A DNA stretch of 64,000 nt, taken from contig NC_014394.1 of assembly GCF_000145255.1 (NCBI RefSeq), positions 2,790,001 through 2,854,000 of the forward strand, written 5' to 3'. A model generated the notes under the pieces. It searched no databases and was not told the DNA's origin. It worked only from the letters and a program-made list of their open reading frames with translations. Numbering within the stretch: position 1 is the first letter of the stretch; every line of letters starts with the position of its first letter. Made by a program: the position numbers and the translations under genes. Shown piece by piece: positions 56,170 through 64,000 of the stretch. Source of the DNA: Gallionella capsiferriformans ES-2. GTDB taxonomy: Bacteria; Pseudomonadota; Gammaproteobacteria; Burkholderiales; Gallionellaceae.

Positions 56170-57633
56170 CTACAGCCCCAGCTCTCCCCACATCGCATCG
56201 ACTTTAGCCTTGGTAGCCTCATCCATGACGATGGTCGTGCCCCATTCCCGATTCGTTTCTCCGGGAAATTTGTTGGTCGCATCAAGCCCCATCTTGCCGC
56301 CTAGACCCGACACGGGACTCGCGAAGTCCAGATAGTCGATCGGCGTATTCTCGACCAGCAGGGTGTCTCTCACCGGATCCATGCGTGTCGTAATCGCCCA
56401 GATCACTTCCTGCCAGCTGCGGATATCGATGTCTTCATCCACCACCACGATGAACTTGGTGTACATAAACTGGCGCAGAAAAGACCAGATACCGAACATC
56501 ACGCGCTTGGCATGTCCGGCATACTGCTTCTTGATTGACACAATCGCCATCCGGTAACTGCAACCTTCCGGCGGCAGGTAAAAATCCACGATTTCAGGAA
56601 ACTGCTTTTGCAACAATGGCACGAACACTTCGTTCAATGCGACACCCAACATTGCCGGTTCATCGGGCGGCTTGCCCGTATAGGTGGAATGATAGATCGG
56701 ATCGCGGCGCATCGTGATGCGCTCGATGGTGAACACAGGGAACTTGTCCTGCTCGTTGTAGTAACCCGTGTGGTCGCCGTAAGGACCTTCCAGCGCCATT
56801 TCGTCAGGATGAATCACGCCTTCGAGCACGATCTCACTCGATGCTGGCACCTGCAAATCGCTGCCCAGACAGCTCACGAGTTCGGTCTTGCTGCCGCGCA
56901 ATAATCCCGCGAACTGATACTCAGACAATGAATCCGGCACCGGCGTGACAGCACCCAGTATGGTCGCGGGGTCCGCGCCAATTACCACCGCAACAGGAAA
57001 GGGCACGCCGGGATATTTTTTACAATGGTCGCGAAAATCCAGCGCCCCGCCGCGATGCGCAAGCCAGCGCATGATGACTTTATTCTTTGCAATGACCTGC
57101 TGGCGATAGATGCCCAGATTCTGCCGTGACTTTTCAGGGCCGCGGGTCACCACCAACCCCCAGGTGATCAATGGCGCAACATCCCCCGGCCAACAGTGCT
57201 GAACCGGCAATTTTGCAAGATCCACTTCATCGCCTTCCCACACCACCTCTTGACAGGGTGCGCTGGATAAGACTTTAGGCGACATGGTCAACACCTGCTT
57301 TAACACCGGCCACTTATCCCAGGCATCTTTAAGCCCTTTCGGCGGCTCGGGCTCTTTCAGATAGGCGAGCAACTTGCCCACTTCGCGCAGCGCAGATACA
57401 GACTCTTCACCCATCCCTAAGGCCACGCGGCGCGGCGTTCCGAACAGATTGGCCAGCACCGGCATGCTGTGCCCGACCACATTCTCAAACAAGATCGCAG
57501 GCCCCTGCGCACGCAACACGCGGTCGCAAATTTCCGTCATTTCAAGATGCGTGGAAACAGGCACGCTGATGCGTTTAAGTTCGCCTATTTTTTCTAGCTG
57601 CGCAATAAAGTCGCGCAAATCACGGTATTTCAT
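56170..57633 (-). CDS. ubiD: UbiD, 4-hydroxy-3-polyprenylbenzoate decarboxylase
   Basis: 487 residues; decarboxylates the prenylated ring in ubiquinone synthesis using prenylated FMN made by UbiX. Family stretches: [55 protein letters not shown] and [20 protein letters not shown] with the conserved acid/Arg network. AGGAGATGG precedes the ATG. Convergent with dacB. Confidence 0.94.
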   Translation of the reverse strand: MKYRDLRDFIAQLEKIGELKRISVPVSTHLEMTEICDRVLRAQGPAILFENVVGHSMPVLANLFGTPRRVALGMGEESVSALREVGKLLAYLKEPEPPKGLKDAWDKWPVLKQVLTMSPKVLSSAPCQEVVWEGDEVDLAKLPVQHCWPGDVAPLITWGLVVTRGPEKSRQNLGIYRQQVIAKNKVIMRWLAHRGGALDFRDHCKKYPGVPFPVAVVIGADPATILGAVTPVPDSLSEYQFAGLLRGSKTELVSCLGSDLQVPASSEIVLEGVIHPDEMALEGPYGDHTGYYNEQDKFPVFTIERITMRRDPIYHSTYTGKPPDEPAMLGVALNEVFVPLLQKQFPEIVDFYLPPEGCSYRMAIVSIKKQYAGHAKRVMFGIWSFLRQFMYTKFIVVVDEDIDIRSWQEVIWAITTRMDPVRDTLLVENTPIDYLDFASPVSGLGGKMGLDATNKFPGETNREWGTTIVMDEATKAKVDAMWGELGL

Positions 57634-57683
57634 TCCATCTCCTGAAAACGGGCGGCGACTAACAACTTGCCACTGACCACTTG

Positions 57684-58550
57684 CTAATAGTATCTTGCTT
57701 CGCCTTCCGGTCGCGTCTTAAAACGCTTATGCAGCCAGAAATACTGCTCTGGCATCTCCAGTATCCGCGCTTCGATAAACTCATTCATACGCCGCGCGTC
57801 AAGCACCTCATCACCGCTGGGACAATTTTCCCAGGCAGGATAAAAACGAATTTCATACCCCTGACCGTACGGCAGCATACGGGTGATGCAAGGCACCACC
57901 TTCGCACCGGTCATTTGGGCTAAGCGCGGAACAGTAGTCAGCGTCGCAGCCGGCACACCAAAAAATGGCACGAACACCCCGTCCTTGACAGACTGATCCT
58001 GATCGGTGAAATAGTAAAAGGGAAATCCGTTGCGAATATCCCGAATCACCCCCCGCATACCATCCTGACGTGAATACAATCGTTGCGCACCGAAGCGGGT
58101 GCGCTTCTTGTAAAACAGCGCATCAAAATACGGGTCTTTCTGTTTGGAATAGACCGTCACCACATTGGTGTGCTGAGACAGCCAGTTCCCGCCCACATCG
58201 AGAGCCACGAAATGTGCCGTCAACAAAATGAGTGGCTTACCTTCTGCGGACCGAAAATTCTCCAATCCTTCCACGCGTATCAGGCGCTGCAAGCGCGCGC
58301 TACTCGACCACCACAGAATACTGCGCTCCAGTATGCTGCGACCAAACGCCATAAAATTGCGCCGCAACAAGCGCCGCCTATCAGCCTCGCTCATTTTCGG
58401 AAAACACAGGGACAAATTAATATCGCCGACCCTGCGGCGCTCACCTGCAATCGGGTAGACCAACAAACCGAGCACATTTCCCAGTACCGCCAGCATCGGC
58501 AACGGCAAAAAGTGCAGCAGCCAAAGTATTAGCACAGCAATTTTTTTCAT
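57684..58550 (-). CDS. Lipid A acyltransferase (LpxL/LpxM family), downstream copy
   Basis: 288 residues: an N-terminal membrane helix, then the acyltransferase signature [16 protein letters not shown] (HX4D), followed by [26 protein letters not shown], where the usual Asp-rich second block lies. Adds a secondary fatty acyl chain to lipid A at the inner membrane. The start overlaps the upstream acyltransferase by 4 bp (ATGA). Which acyl chain it transfers is not decidable. Confidence 0.88.
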   Translation of the reverse strand: MKKIAVLILWLLHFLPLPMLAVLGNVLGLLVYPIAGERRRVGDINLSLCFPKMSEADRRRLLRRNFMAFGRSILERSILWWSSSARLQRLIRVEGLENFRSAEGKPLILLTAHFVALDVGGNWLSQHTNVVTVYSKQKDPYFDALFYKKRTRFGAQRLYSRQDGMRGVIRDIRNGFPFYYFTDQDQSVKDGVFVPFFGVPAATLTTVPRLAQMTGAKVVPCITRMLPYGQGYEIRFYPAWENCPSGDEVLDARRMNEFIEARILEMPEQYFWLHKRFKTRPEGEARYY

Positions 58551-59413
58551 AGCCCCACCTTCGGGGTGTGATCCAGAATTTTGATTCCGCGCGCAACTTT
58601 ATAACGGTTATAACTCCATAAATACTGTGCCGGACAGGCACGTATCACTTTTTCCAGCGCGATGTTGATTTGCCTGGGGACGGGCTGCGAGAAATCCAGT
58701 TGCAGCGGCTCGAAGCTGATCACATAGCCGTTTACGCGACGTTCCGCGCTGACCAACAGAATAGCCGCGTTGCTGGCCTGTGCCAGCCGCCCGACCAGCG
58801 TCATGGTGTAAGCGGGACGCCCGAAGAAGTCCGCCCATTCACCCTCTCCGCCGCTGGGAACCTGATCCGGCAGCAAACCGATCGCCTCACCCCGCTTGAG
58901 TGCCTTGTACAATAAGCGCACGCCACTCAAATCGGCCTTGGCTAATTTAGCCTGACCGCGTTCGCGCCCCTTACACATCACGCCTTCAAGCCAGCGCAAT
59001 TTTGGCTGACGATACAGCATAGTGAACGGCATGTATCTGGCGACATACAGCCCGGCAATTTCGAAGCACCCCAGATGGGGCGTCAATATGATCGTGCCGC
59101 GACCTTGCGCCTGCGCAGCCTCAACGTGCTCCATGCCGCGACATTCCAGCACTGCGCCCAGCACCTCTTCATAAGGCCGCCCCCAAATCCACGGCAATTC
59201 GGCGATGCTTTTGCCCGCTTCCGCGATCACCTCCGGCAGCAACTTGCCTTCCAGTGAAAAACCGGCATGCTGCAAATTTTCCCGCATGCGCGCAGCATAT
59301 TGCCGTGACACGACATAGGTGAGGCGCCCGAGCAATGCGCCCAGACGATGCAATACGCTCAGCGGCAAAGCCGAGAGCATGCGAAAAACGATATTAAAAA
59401 CAAAAGTAGTCAT
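58547..59413 (-). CDS. Lipid A acyltransferase (LpxL/LpxM family), upstream copy
   Basis: 288 residues with TPHLGCFEIAGLY, in which the catalytic motif is HX4E instead of HX4D, then LLYKALKRGEAIGLLPDQVPSGGEGEWADFFGRPAYT. First gene of the acyltransferase pair and divergent from metK. The start MTTFVF was preferred over an upstream in-frame extension, but its ribosome site is weak. It differs clearly from the downstream copy, so the two probably act at different positions of lipid A. Confidence 0.86.
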   Translation of the reverse strand: MTTFVFNIVFRMLSALPLSVLHRLGALLGRLTYVVSRQYAARMRENLQHAGFSLEGKLLPEVIAEAGKSIAELPWIWGRPYEEVLGAVLECRGMEHVEAAQAQGRGTIILTPHLGCFEIAGLYVARYMPFTMLYRQPKLRWLEGVMCKGRERGQAKLAKADLSGVRLLYKALKRGEAIGLLPDQVPSGGEGEWADFFGRPAYTMTLVGRLAQASNAAILLVSAERRVNGYVISFEPLQLDFSQPVPRQINIALEKVIRACPAQYLWSYNRYKVARGIKILDHTPKVGL

Positions 59414-59486
59414 GGGTTGCAATACTGGCAAGTTTTACGGAATTTGATAGAATGACCTTCTTTTAACATATTTCGAGCGCACAACC

Positions 59487-60650
59487 ATGAGCGAATTTCT
59501 GTTTACTTCCGAATCTGTATCCGAAGGTCATCCTGACAAAGTGTCAGATCAGATCTCCGATGCCATTCTGGATGCGATTCTAGCGCAAGACCCCTATGCG
59601 CGGGTAGCGGCAGAAACGCTGACCAACACCGGACTCGTGGTTCTGGCAGGCGAAATCACCACCACCGCCAATGTCGATTACATTCAAGTTGCGCGCAACA
59701 CCATCAAGCGCATCGGCTACGACAACACCGAATACGGCATCGACTACAAGGGTTGTGCGGTACTGGTCGCTTATGACAAGCAAAGCCCGGACATCGCGCA
59801 AGGCGTGGATCGTGCGTCCGACGACTTCTTGAATCAAGGCGCGGGCGATCAAGGCCTGATGTTCGGTTACGCTTGCGATGAAACACCGACTTTAATGCCG
59901 CTGGCGATTTATCTGGCGCATCAGGTTGTGCAACGTCAGGCGCAATTGCGCCACGACGGTCGTCTGCCGTGGTTGCGTCCGGATGCAAAATCTCAAGTGA
60001 CCATCCGCTACGTGGACGGCAAACCGCATTCCATCGACACCGTGGTGCTCTCGACTCAGCACGCACCGGATATGACGCTGGAAGCGATCCGCGAAGCGGC
60101 CATTGAAGACATCATCATGCCGATGCTGCCGAAAGAATTTATCAAGGGCAACATCAACTTCCTGGTGAATCCGACCGGGCGTTTCGTGGTCGGCGGCCCG
60201 CAAGGCGATTGCGGCCTGACCGGCCGCAAGATCATCGTGGATACCTACGGTGGCGCAGCGCCTCACGGTGGCGGTGCATTCTCCGGCAAAGACCCTTCTA
60301 AGGTCGATCGCTCGGCCGCCTATGCCGGTCGTTACGTTGCGAAGAATATCGTTGCGGCAGGATTGGCCAGCAAATGTCTGGTGCAAGTCTCCTACGCGAT
60401 TGGTGTGGCAAAACCGACCAGCGTGATGGTGGACACCTACGGTACCGGAAAAATCGCCGATGACAAATTGACCGAACTGGTGTTGCGTCATTTCGACCTG
60501 CGCCCAAAAGGCATCGTGCAGATGCTGGATCTGCTGCGTCCAATCTACGAGAAGACCGCCGCTTACGGTCACTTCGGCCGCGAAGAACCTGAATTTACCT
60601 GGGAACGTACCGACAAGGCCGCGGCCTTGCGCGCTGACGCAGGACTGTAA
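59487..60650 (+). CDS. metK: S-adenosylmethionine synthetase
   Basis: A 387-residue enzyme making SAM from methionine and ATP. Signatures: [33 protein letters not shown] and the P-loop-like [19 protein letters not shown]. Head of the methyl-cycle region. I saw no SAM riboswitch in its short leader. Confidence 0.97.
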   Translation: MSEFLFTSESVSEGHPDKVSDQISDAILDAILAQDPYARVAAETLTNTGLVVLAGEITTTANVDYIQVARNTIKRIGYDNTEYGIDYKGCAVLVAYDKQSPDIAQGVDRASDDFLNQGAGDQGLMFGYACDETPTLMPLAIYLAHQVVQRQAQLRHDGRLPWLRPDAKSQVTIRYVDGKPHSIDTVVLSTQHAPDMTLEAIREAAIEDIIMPMLPKEFIKGNINFLVNPTGRFVVGGPQGDCGLTGRKIIVDTYGGAAPHGGGAFSGKDPSKVDRSAAYAGRYVAKNIVAAGLASKCLVQVSYAIGVAKPTSVMVDTYGTGKIADDKLTELVLRHFDLRPKGIVQMLDLLRPIYEKTAAYGHFGREEPEFTWERTDKAAALRADAGL

Positions 60651-60723
60651 ACACAAGCATTAAAGAGGCATCTTTGATGCTGCCATAAATCCTTTAAGCC
60701 TCAGCTGTCACAAACAAAATATT

Positions 60724-60757
60724 CCGCACCTGTATCTCATACAGGGTGCGGTTTTTT
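60724..60757 (+). terminator. Terminator of metK
   Basis: Stem CCGCACC-TGTAT / ATACAGGGTGCGG with one bulged base, followed by six Ts. Confidence 0.85.
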
Positions 60758-60795
60758 GTATTAGAATTACGCCTTAATTGCAAAATGAGTGTTGT

Positions 60796-62040
60796 ATGCA
60801 TAAACGTATTTCCGTCGAACAATTGCGCCTTGGGATGTACATCCACGAACTGGGGTGTTCTTGGATGGATCACCCGTTCTGGCGCAAGACCTTTTTACTG
60901 GATGATCCGAACGATCTTAAAACCATACTGGCGACCAAAATCAAGCTGGTGTGGATCGACACAAGCAAAGGCGCGGATGTTGATGAAGAGACGATAACGG
61001 AGTGCGAGACAGAAGAGGAAGTCAACGATACGATTGAATCGACGCTGGCTCTTGCGGACTCGCAGCTAAAATCAACGCAGCGCATCAGCCTGGCTCAAGA
61101 AGCCGCGCTCGCCGTACAAATTTGTGCCAAATCGAGAGATGCCGTCGCCTCGATGTTTCAGGAAACACGCATGGGCAGCGCGCTCAACTCGGAAGAGGCG
61201 CTCCCCATCGTCGAAGAAATCTCTAATTCCGTGATTCGAAATCCCGGCGCGCTGATTAGCCTGGCTCGCCTCAAAGATAAAGATGATTACACCTATATGC
61301 ACTCGGTGGCCGTCTGCGCACTGATGGTCTCGCTGGGAAAACAGCTTAATCTGGACGACGAGCAAATTCGTCAAGCCGGATTGGCCGGCCTGCTGCATGA
61401 CGTGGGCAAGATGATGATTCCGCCCGAAGTCCTCAATAAACCGGGAAAACTCACCGACGCCGAATTTGCAATGGTCAAAAATCATCCTAGCGAAGGTCAC
61501 AAACTGCTGCTCGGCGGTATCGGCATCAACGATATCTCACTGGATGTCTGCCTACATCACCACGAAAAGGTCGACGGCAGTGGTTATCCCGAACAACTCG
61601 CCGACAAGCAGATCAGCCTGTTTGCCAAGATGTCTGCCGTATGCGATGTATATGACGCCATCACCTCCAACCGCCCCTACAAGAGCGGCTGGGAACCGGC
61701 CGAATCGATCCGTAAAATGGCCGAGTGGAGCAACGGCCATTTCGATCAGCGAATTTTTCAGGCCTTCGTACGCAGTGTTGGCATCTACCCTACCGGCTCG
61801 CTGGTAAAGCTCTCATCGAGCCGCTTGGCTGTCGTCATGGAACAGTCCGACAAGTCGTTGCTCGCCCCTAAAGTTAAGGTATTTTTCTCGACCAAATCGA
61901 ACTGCCGCATTATGCCTGAACTATTGGATTTAGCGCTGCCCGGCTGTACGGACAAAATCACCTCCTTTGAAGATCCTGAAAAATGGAACATTCCGGACCT
62001 TCTGGAATTGTGGAGCGGCTTGCCGGCAGTCCACAAATAA
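60796..62040 (+). CDS. HD-GYP domain c-di-GMP phosphodiesterase
   Basis: 414 residues: an N-terminal DUF3391 region (ISVEQLRLGMYIHELGCSW), then the HD-GYP domain with GLLHDVGKMMIPPEVLNKPG (HD), HHEKVDGSGYPEQL (HH and GYP) and VCDVYDAITSNRPYK. Hydrolyses cyclic-di-GMP in the cytoplasm and so affects motility and biofilm state. All metal ligands appear intact. The ATG at MHKRISVEQ fits the family start better than the upstream TTG. It lies alone between metK and ahcY. Confidence 0.92.
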   Translation: MHKRISVEQLRLGMYIHELGCSWMDHPFWRKTFLLDDPNDLKTILATKIKLVWIDTSKGADVDEETITECETEEEVNDTIESTLALADSQLKSTQRISLAQEAALAVQICAKSRDAVASMFQETRMGSALNSEEALPIVEEISNSVIRNPGALISLARLKDKDDYTYMHSVAVCALMVSLGKQLNLDDEQIRQAGLAGLLHDVGKMMIPPEVLNKPGKLTDAEFAMVKNHPSEGHKLLLGGIGINDISLDVCLHHHEKVDGSGYPEQLADKQISLFAKMSAVCDVYDAITSNRPYKSGWEPAESIRKMAEWSNGHFDQRIFQAFVRSVGIYPTGSLVKLSSSRLAVVMEQSDKSLLAPKVKVFFSTKSNCRIMPELLDLALPGCTDKITSFEDPEKWNIPDLLELWSGLPAVHK

Positions 62041-62062
62041 GCACCGCTTATTTGCGTATTTT

Positions 62063-62091
62063 TAGCCAAATAAAAATTTTGCGTTTATAAT
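62063..62091 (+). promoter_or_regulatory. Sigma-70-type promoter of ahcY
   Basis: A perfect -10 TATAAT with a weaker -35 TAGCCA 17 bp upstream, about 10 bp before the riboswitch begins. Confidence 0.6.
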
Positions 62092-62099
62092 TACCCCCT

Positions 62100-62170
62100 T
62101 CCGAGAGGTGCTGCAGCGGGTTTGAACGCCCCCGTCAGGCTCGGAGCAGTGATTTCGTTTCAACGGCACC
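62100..62170 (+). promoter_or_regulatory. S-adenosylhomocysteine (SAH) riboswitch
   Basis: CCGAG at the start pairs with CTCGG (P1), enclosing AGGTGCTGCAGCGGG and CCCGTCAGG. GGTGC inside pairs with a later GCACC to form the pseudoknot. These match the conserved core of SAH riboswitches, which turn on ahcY when SAH builds up. It ends about 35 bp before the ahcY start. Confidence 0.88.
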
Positions 62171-62204
62171 TATTCATTAACCAACATAAATGAATGGATT
62201 ACCT

Positions 62205-63617
62205 ATGAACGCTGTTACAAACGGATTCACCGACTATATCGTCGCAGACATGTCGCTCGCAGCATGGGGCCGCAAAGAACTCGCAATCGCCGAAGTTGAA
62301 ATGCCAGGCTTGATGGCCATTCGCAACGAATACGCCGCCAGCCAGCCTTTGAAAGGCGCACGCATCACAGGTTCATTGCACATGACCATTCAAACCGGCG
62401 TGCTGATCGAGACGCTGACAGCCCTTGGTGCTGAAGTTCGCTGGGCTTCCTGCAACATCTATTCCACACAGGATCACGCTGCCGCTGCCATCGTTGCAAC
62501 GGGTGTTCCTGTTTTCGCCGTCAAGGGCGAAACACTGACTGAGTACTGGGACTACACCCATCGCATATTCGAATGGAAAGACGGCGGCCTGTCCAACATG
62601 ATCTTGGACGACGGCGGCGATGCCACCCTGTTGTTGCATCTGGGTGCACGCGCTGAAAAAGACGCGTCTTTGCTGAACAATCCCGGTTCTGAAGAAGAAA
62701 TCTGCCTGTTCAATTCCATCAAGGCCAAGCTGGCTGTTGACGGTACATGGTATTCGACCCGCCTGGCAGCGATCAAGGGCGTAACCGAAGAAACTACCAC
62801 CGGCGTACATCGTTTGTACCAGATGCATGAGCGCGGCGAATTGAAATTCCCTGCGATCAACGTAAACGATTCCGTCACCAAATCCAAGTTCGACAACCTG
62901 TACGGCTGCCGCGAATCGCTGGTTGACGCGATCAAGCGCGCAACTGACGTGATGATCGCAGGTAAGATCGCAGTGATCGTCGGTTACGGCGACGTGGGCA
63001 AGGGCTCCGCTCAAGCCATGCGCGCACTGTCCGCCCAAGTCTGGGTAACGGAAATCGATCCTATCTGCGCGCTGCAAGCCGCTATGGAAGGCTACCGCGT
63101 TGTAACGATGGATTACGCCTGCGAACACGGCGACATCTTTGTCACCACCACCGGCAACTACCACGTCATCACCCATGACCACATGGCGAAGATGAAGAAC
63201 AACGCCATCGTGTCCAACATCGGTCACTTCGACAACGAAATCGACGTCGCATCCCTCAAGCAATATCAGTGGGAAAACATCAAGCCGCAAGTCGATCACG
63301 TCATTTTCCCTGACGGCAAACGCATCCTGTTGCTGGCTGAAGGCCGCCTGGTCAATCTGGGTTGTGGTACAGGTCACCCGTCTTATGTGATGTCGTCTTC
63401 ATTTGCAAACCAGACCATTGCTCAAATCGAGCTGTATACACGCACCAGCGATTATCCGGTCGGCGTATACACCTTGCCTAAGCATCTGGACGAAAAAGTT
63501 GCGCGCTTGCAACTCACGACCCTCAATGCTCAGCTGAGTGAATTGACCGACCAGCAGGCAGCTTACATCGGCGTAGCTAAGAATGGTCCGTACAAGGCCA
63601 ATCACTACCGCTACTAA
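62205..63617 (+). CDS. ahcY: Adenosylhomocysteinase
   Basis: A 470-residue NAD-dependent enzyme splitting SAH into adenosine and homocysteine, relieving inhibition of methyltransferases. Landmarks: [37 protein letters not shown], the NAD-binding [16 protein letters not shown], and the C-terminal [11 protein letters not shown]. The second ATG (MNAVTNGF) was chosen because it has GGA upstream at a usable distance. Controlled by the SAH riboswitch in its leader. Confidence 0.97.
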   Translation: MNAVTNGFTDYIVADMSLAAWGRKELAIAEVEMPGLMAIRNEYAASQPLKGARITGSLHMTIQTGVLIETLTALGAEVRWASCNIYSTQDHAAAAIVATGVPVFAVKGETLTEYWDYTHRIFEWKDGGLSNMILDDGGDATLLLHLGARAEKDASLLNNPGSEEEICLFNSIKAKLAVDGTWYSTRLAAIKGVTEETTTGVHRLYQMHERGELKFPAINVNDSVTKSKFDNLYGCRESLVDAIKRATDVMIAGKIAVIVGYGDVGKGSAQAMRALSAQVWVTEIDPICALQAAMEGYRVVTMDYACEHGDIFVTTTGNYHVITHDHMAKMKNNAIVSNIGHFDNEIDVASLKQYQWENIKPQVDHVIFPDGKRILLLAEGRLVNLGCGTGHPSYVMSSSFANQTIAQIELYTRTSDYPVGVYTLPKHLDEKVARLQLTTLNAQLSELTDQQAAYIGVAKNGPYKANHYRY

Positions 63618-63638
63618 GCAATAAACGTTGCACAGATT

Positions 63639-63675
63639 GCCGTCTCGCTCAGATTTTACGGGTGAGGCGGCTTTT
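63639..63675 (+). terminator. Hairpin after ahcY
   Basis: GCCGTCTC pairs with GAGGCGGC (one G-T pair) and is followed by TTTT. The next gene starts about 20 bp later, so it may be an attenuating rather than full terminator. Confidence 0.6.
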
Positions 63676-63696
63676 GTCATTAACAGGAAGGCGATT

Positions 63697-64000
63697 ATGA
63701 AATTGCTGTTGGTCTGGATACTGAATGCGATGGCGCTAATCGCGGTGGCGAATTTTGTGCCGGGCATCCATGTAGACGGATTTACCGCCGCCCTGGTGGC
63801 AGCTTTTTTTCTCGGGCTGGTCAATGCACTGATCAGGCCCTTATTGCTGCTGCTTACCCTGCCTGTAACCCTGGTCACACTGGGCCTGTTCATCTTCGTG
63901 ATTAACGGCTTGCTGTTCTGGCTGGTGGGTTCAGTACTGCGCGGATTTATCGTCGACAGCTTCTGGCACGGCATCCTCGGCGCCTTGCTGTACAGCCTGT
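63697..64000 (+). CDS. PF04020 (phage holin 4 superfamily) membrane protein, cut by the window end
   Basis: The first 101 residues of a protein beginning MKLLLVWILNAMALIAVANF, with three to four membrane helices and the family's conserved LVNALIRPLLLLLTLPVTLVTLG. In betaproteobacteria this gene commonly lies between ahcY and metF; metF is therefore expected next but is outside the window. AGGAAGG precedes the ATG. Function unknown; the holin name is only a similarity label. Confidence 0.85.
   Translation, partial: MKLLLVWILNAMALIAVANFVPGIHVDGFTAALVAAFFLGLVNALIRPLLLLLTLPVTLVTLGLFIFVINGLLFWLVGSVLRGFIVDSFWHGILGALLYSL

Noticed and set aside
59414..59486. SAM riboswitch before metK
   Set aside because: The leader is only about 70 bp, with no paired structure resembling any SAM aptamer.
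62373..63377. Open frame of about 334 codons antisense to ahcY
   Set aside because: ahcY is certain in the other direction; the antisense product has no recognisable domain and no ribosome site.

Overview
The window looks like chromosomal DNA of a Gram-negative betaproteobacterium. Evidence: lipid A acyltransferases, TonB systems, ubiquinone decarboxylase UbiD, an RpoH-type groESL promoter, an SAH riboswitch before ahcY, and the metK/ahcY/four-helix membrane protein arrangement. The mix of c-type cytochromes, TonB receptors and an acetate symporter module suggests a Nitrosomonadales/Gallionellaceae-like lineage. That finer placement is inference. Most of the window is housekeeping genes at high coding density, with many 4-14 bp gene overlaps.

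Layout. 0-3.5 kb: a cut-off UbiA-type prenyltransferase, ruvC, yebC, an orphan ParA ATPase and small unknown genes. 3.5-14.3 kb: maeB, hrpA, an EamA exporter, a cyclic-nucleotide-binding protein with a FapA/DUF342 partner, and an MFS transporter with a 22-bp palindrome just before its start. 14.5-18.5 kb: a small unknown gene, pepD, a flavoprotein, a Dph6-type PP-loop enzyme and a KTSC protein. 18.5-21.5 kb: an accessory patch with a Phd/RelE toxin-antitoxin pair, DinD, a noncoding stretch with degenerate short repeats, and a HEPN protein directly behind ettA. 21.5-27.1 kb: ettA, a ferritin-like protein, a P-type ATPase and a lone CheY-like receiver.

27.1-40.0 kb is the most interesting part. 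On the minus strand a TonB receptor is followed by a His-rich periplasmic protein, a NapH-type membrane ferredoxin, a double-cubane-cluster-type protein (DCCP), its ATP-dependent activase and a TauE/SafE-like exporter. The last five genes are joined by overlaps except for the exporter's neighbours downstream. A PepSY reductase-like protein, a second TonB receptor and TonB come next. Divergent cytochrome b561 and a nearby cytochrome c' gene share with the receptor an almost identical palindromic operator (core TTGTCGCGCGACAA). I read this as an uptake plus low-potential reduction system whose substrate is unknown.

40.0-46.7 kb: an acetate symporter module (DUF485, ActP-like, DnaQ-like exonuclease, cNMP/CBS/DUF294 protein). 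Its permease gene is split near the 3' end by an intact 1343-bp IS4-family element with 14-bp inverted repeats and a 9-bp target duplication. 46.7-53.2 kb: an SGNH hydrolase, prfC, tRNA-Phe, groESL behind a sigma-32 promoter, and a nitronate monooxygenase-like enzyme. 53.4-59.4 kb: bioA-dacB, ubiD and two overlapping lauroyl-type acyltransferases. 59.5-64.0 kb: metK, an HD-GYP phosphodiesterase, an SAH riboswitch with ahcY, and a cut-off PF04020 membrane protein, i.e. the activated methyl cycle.
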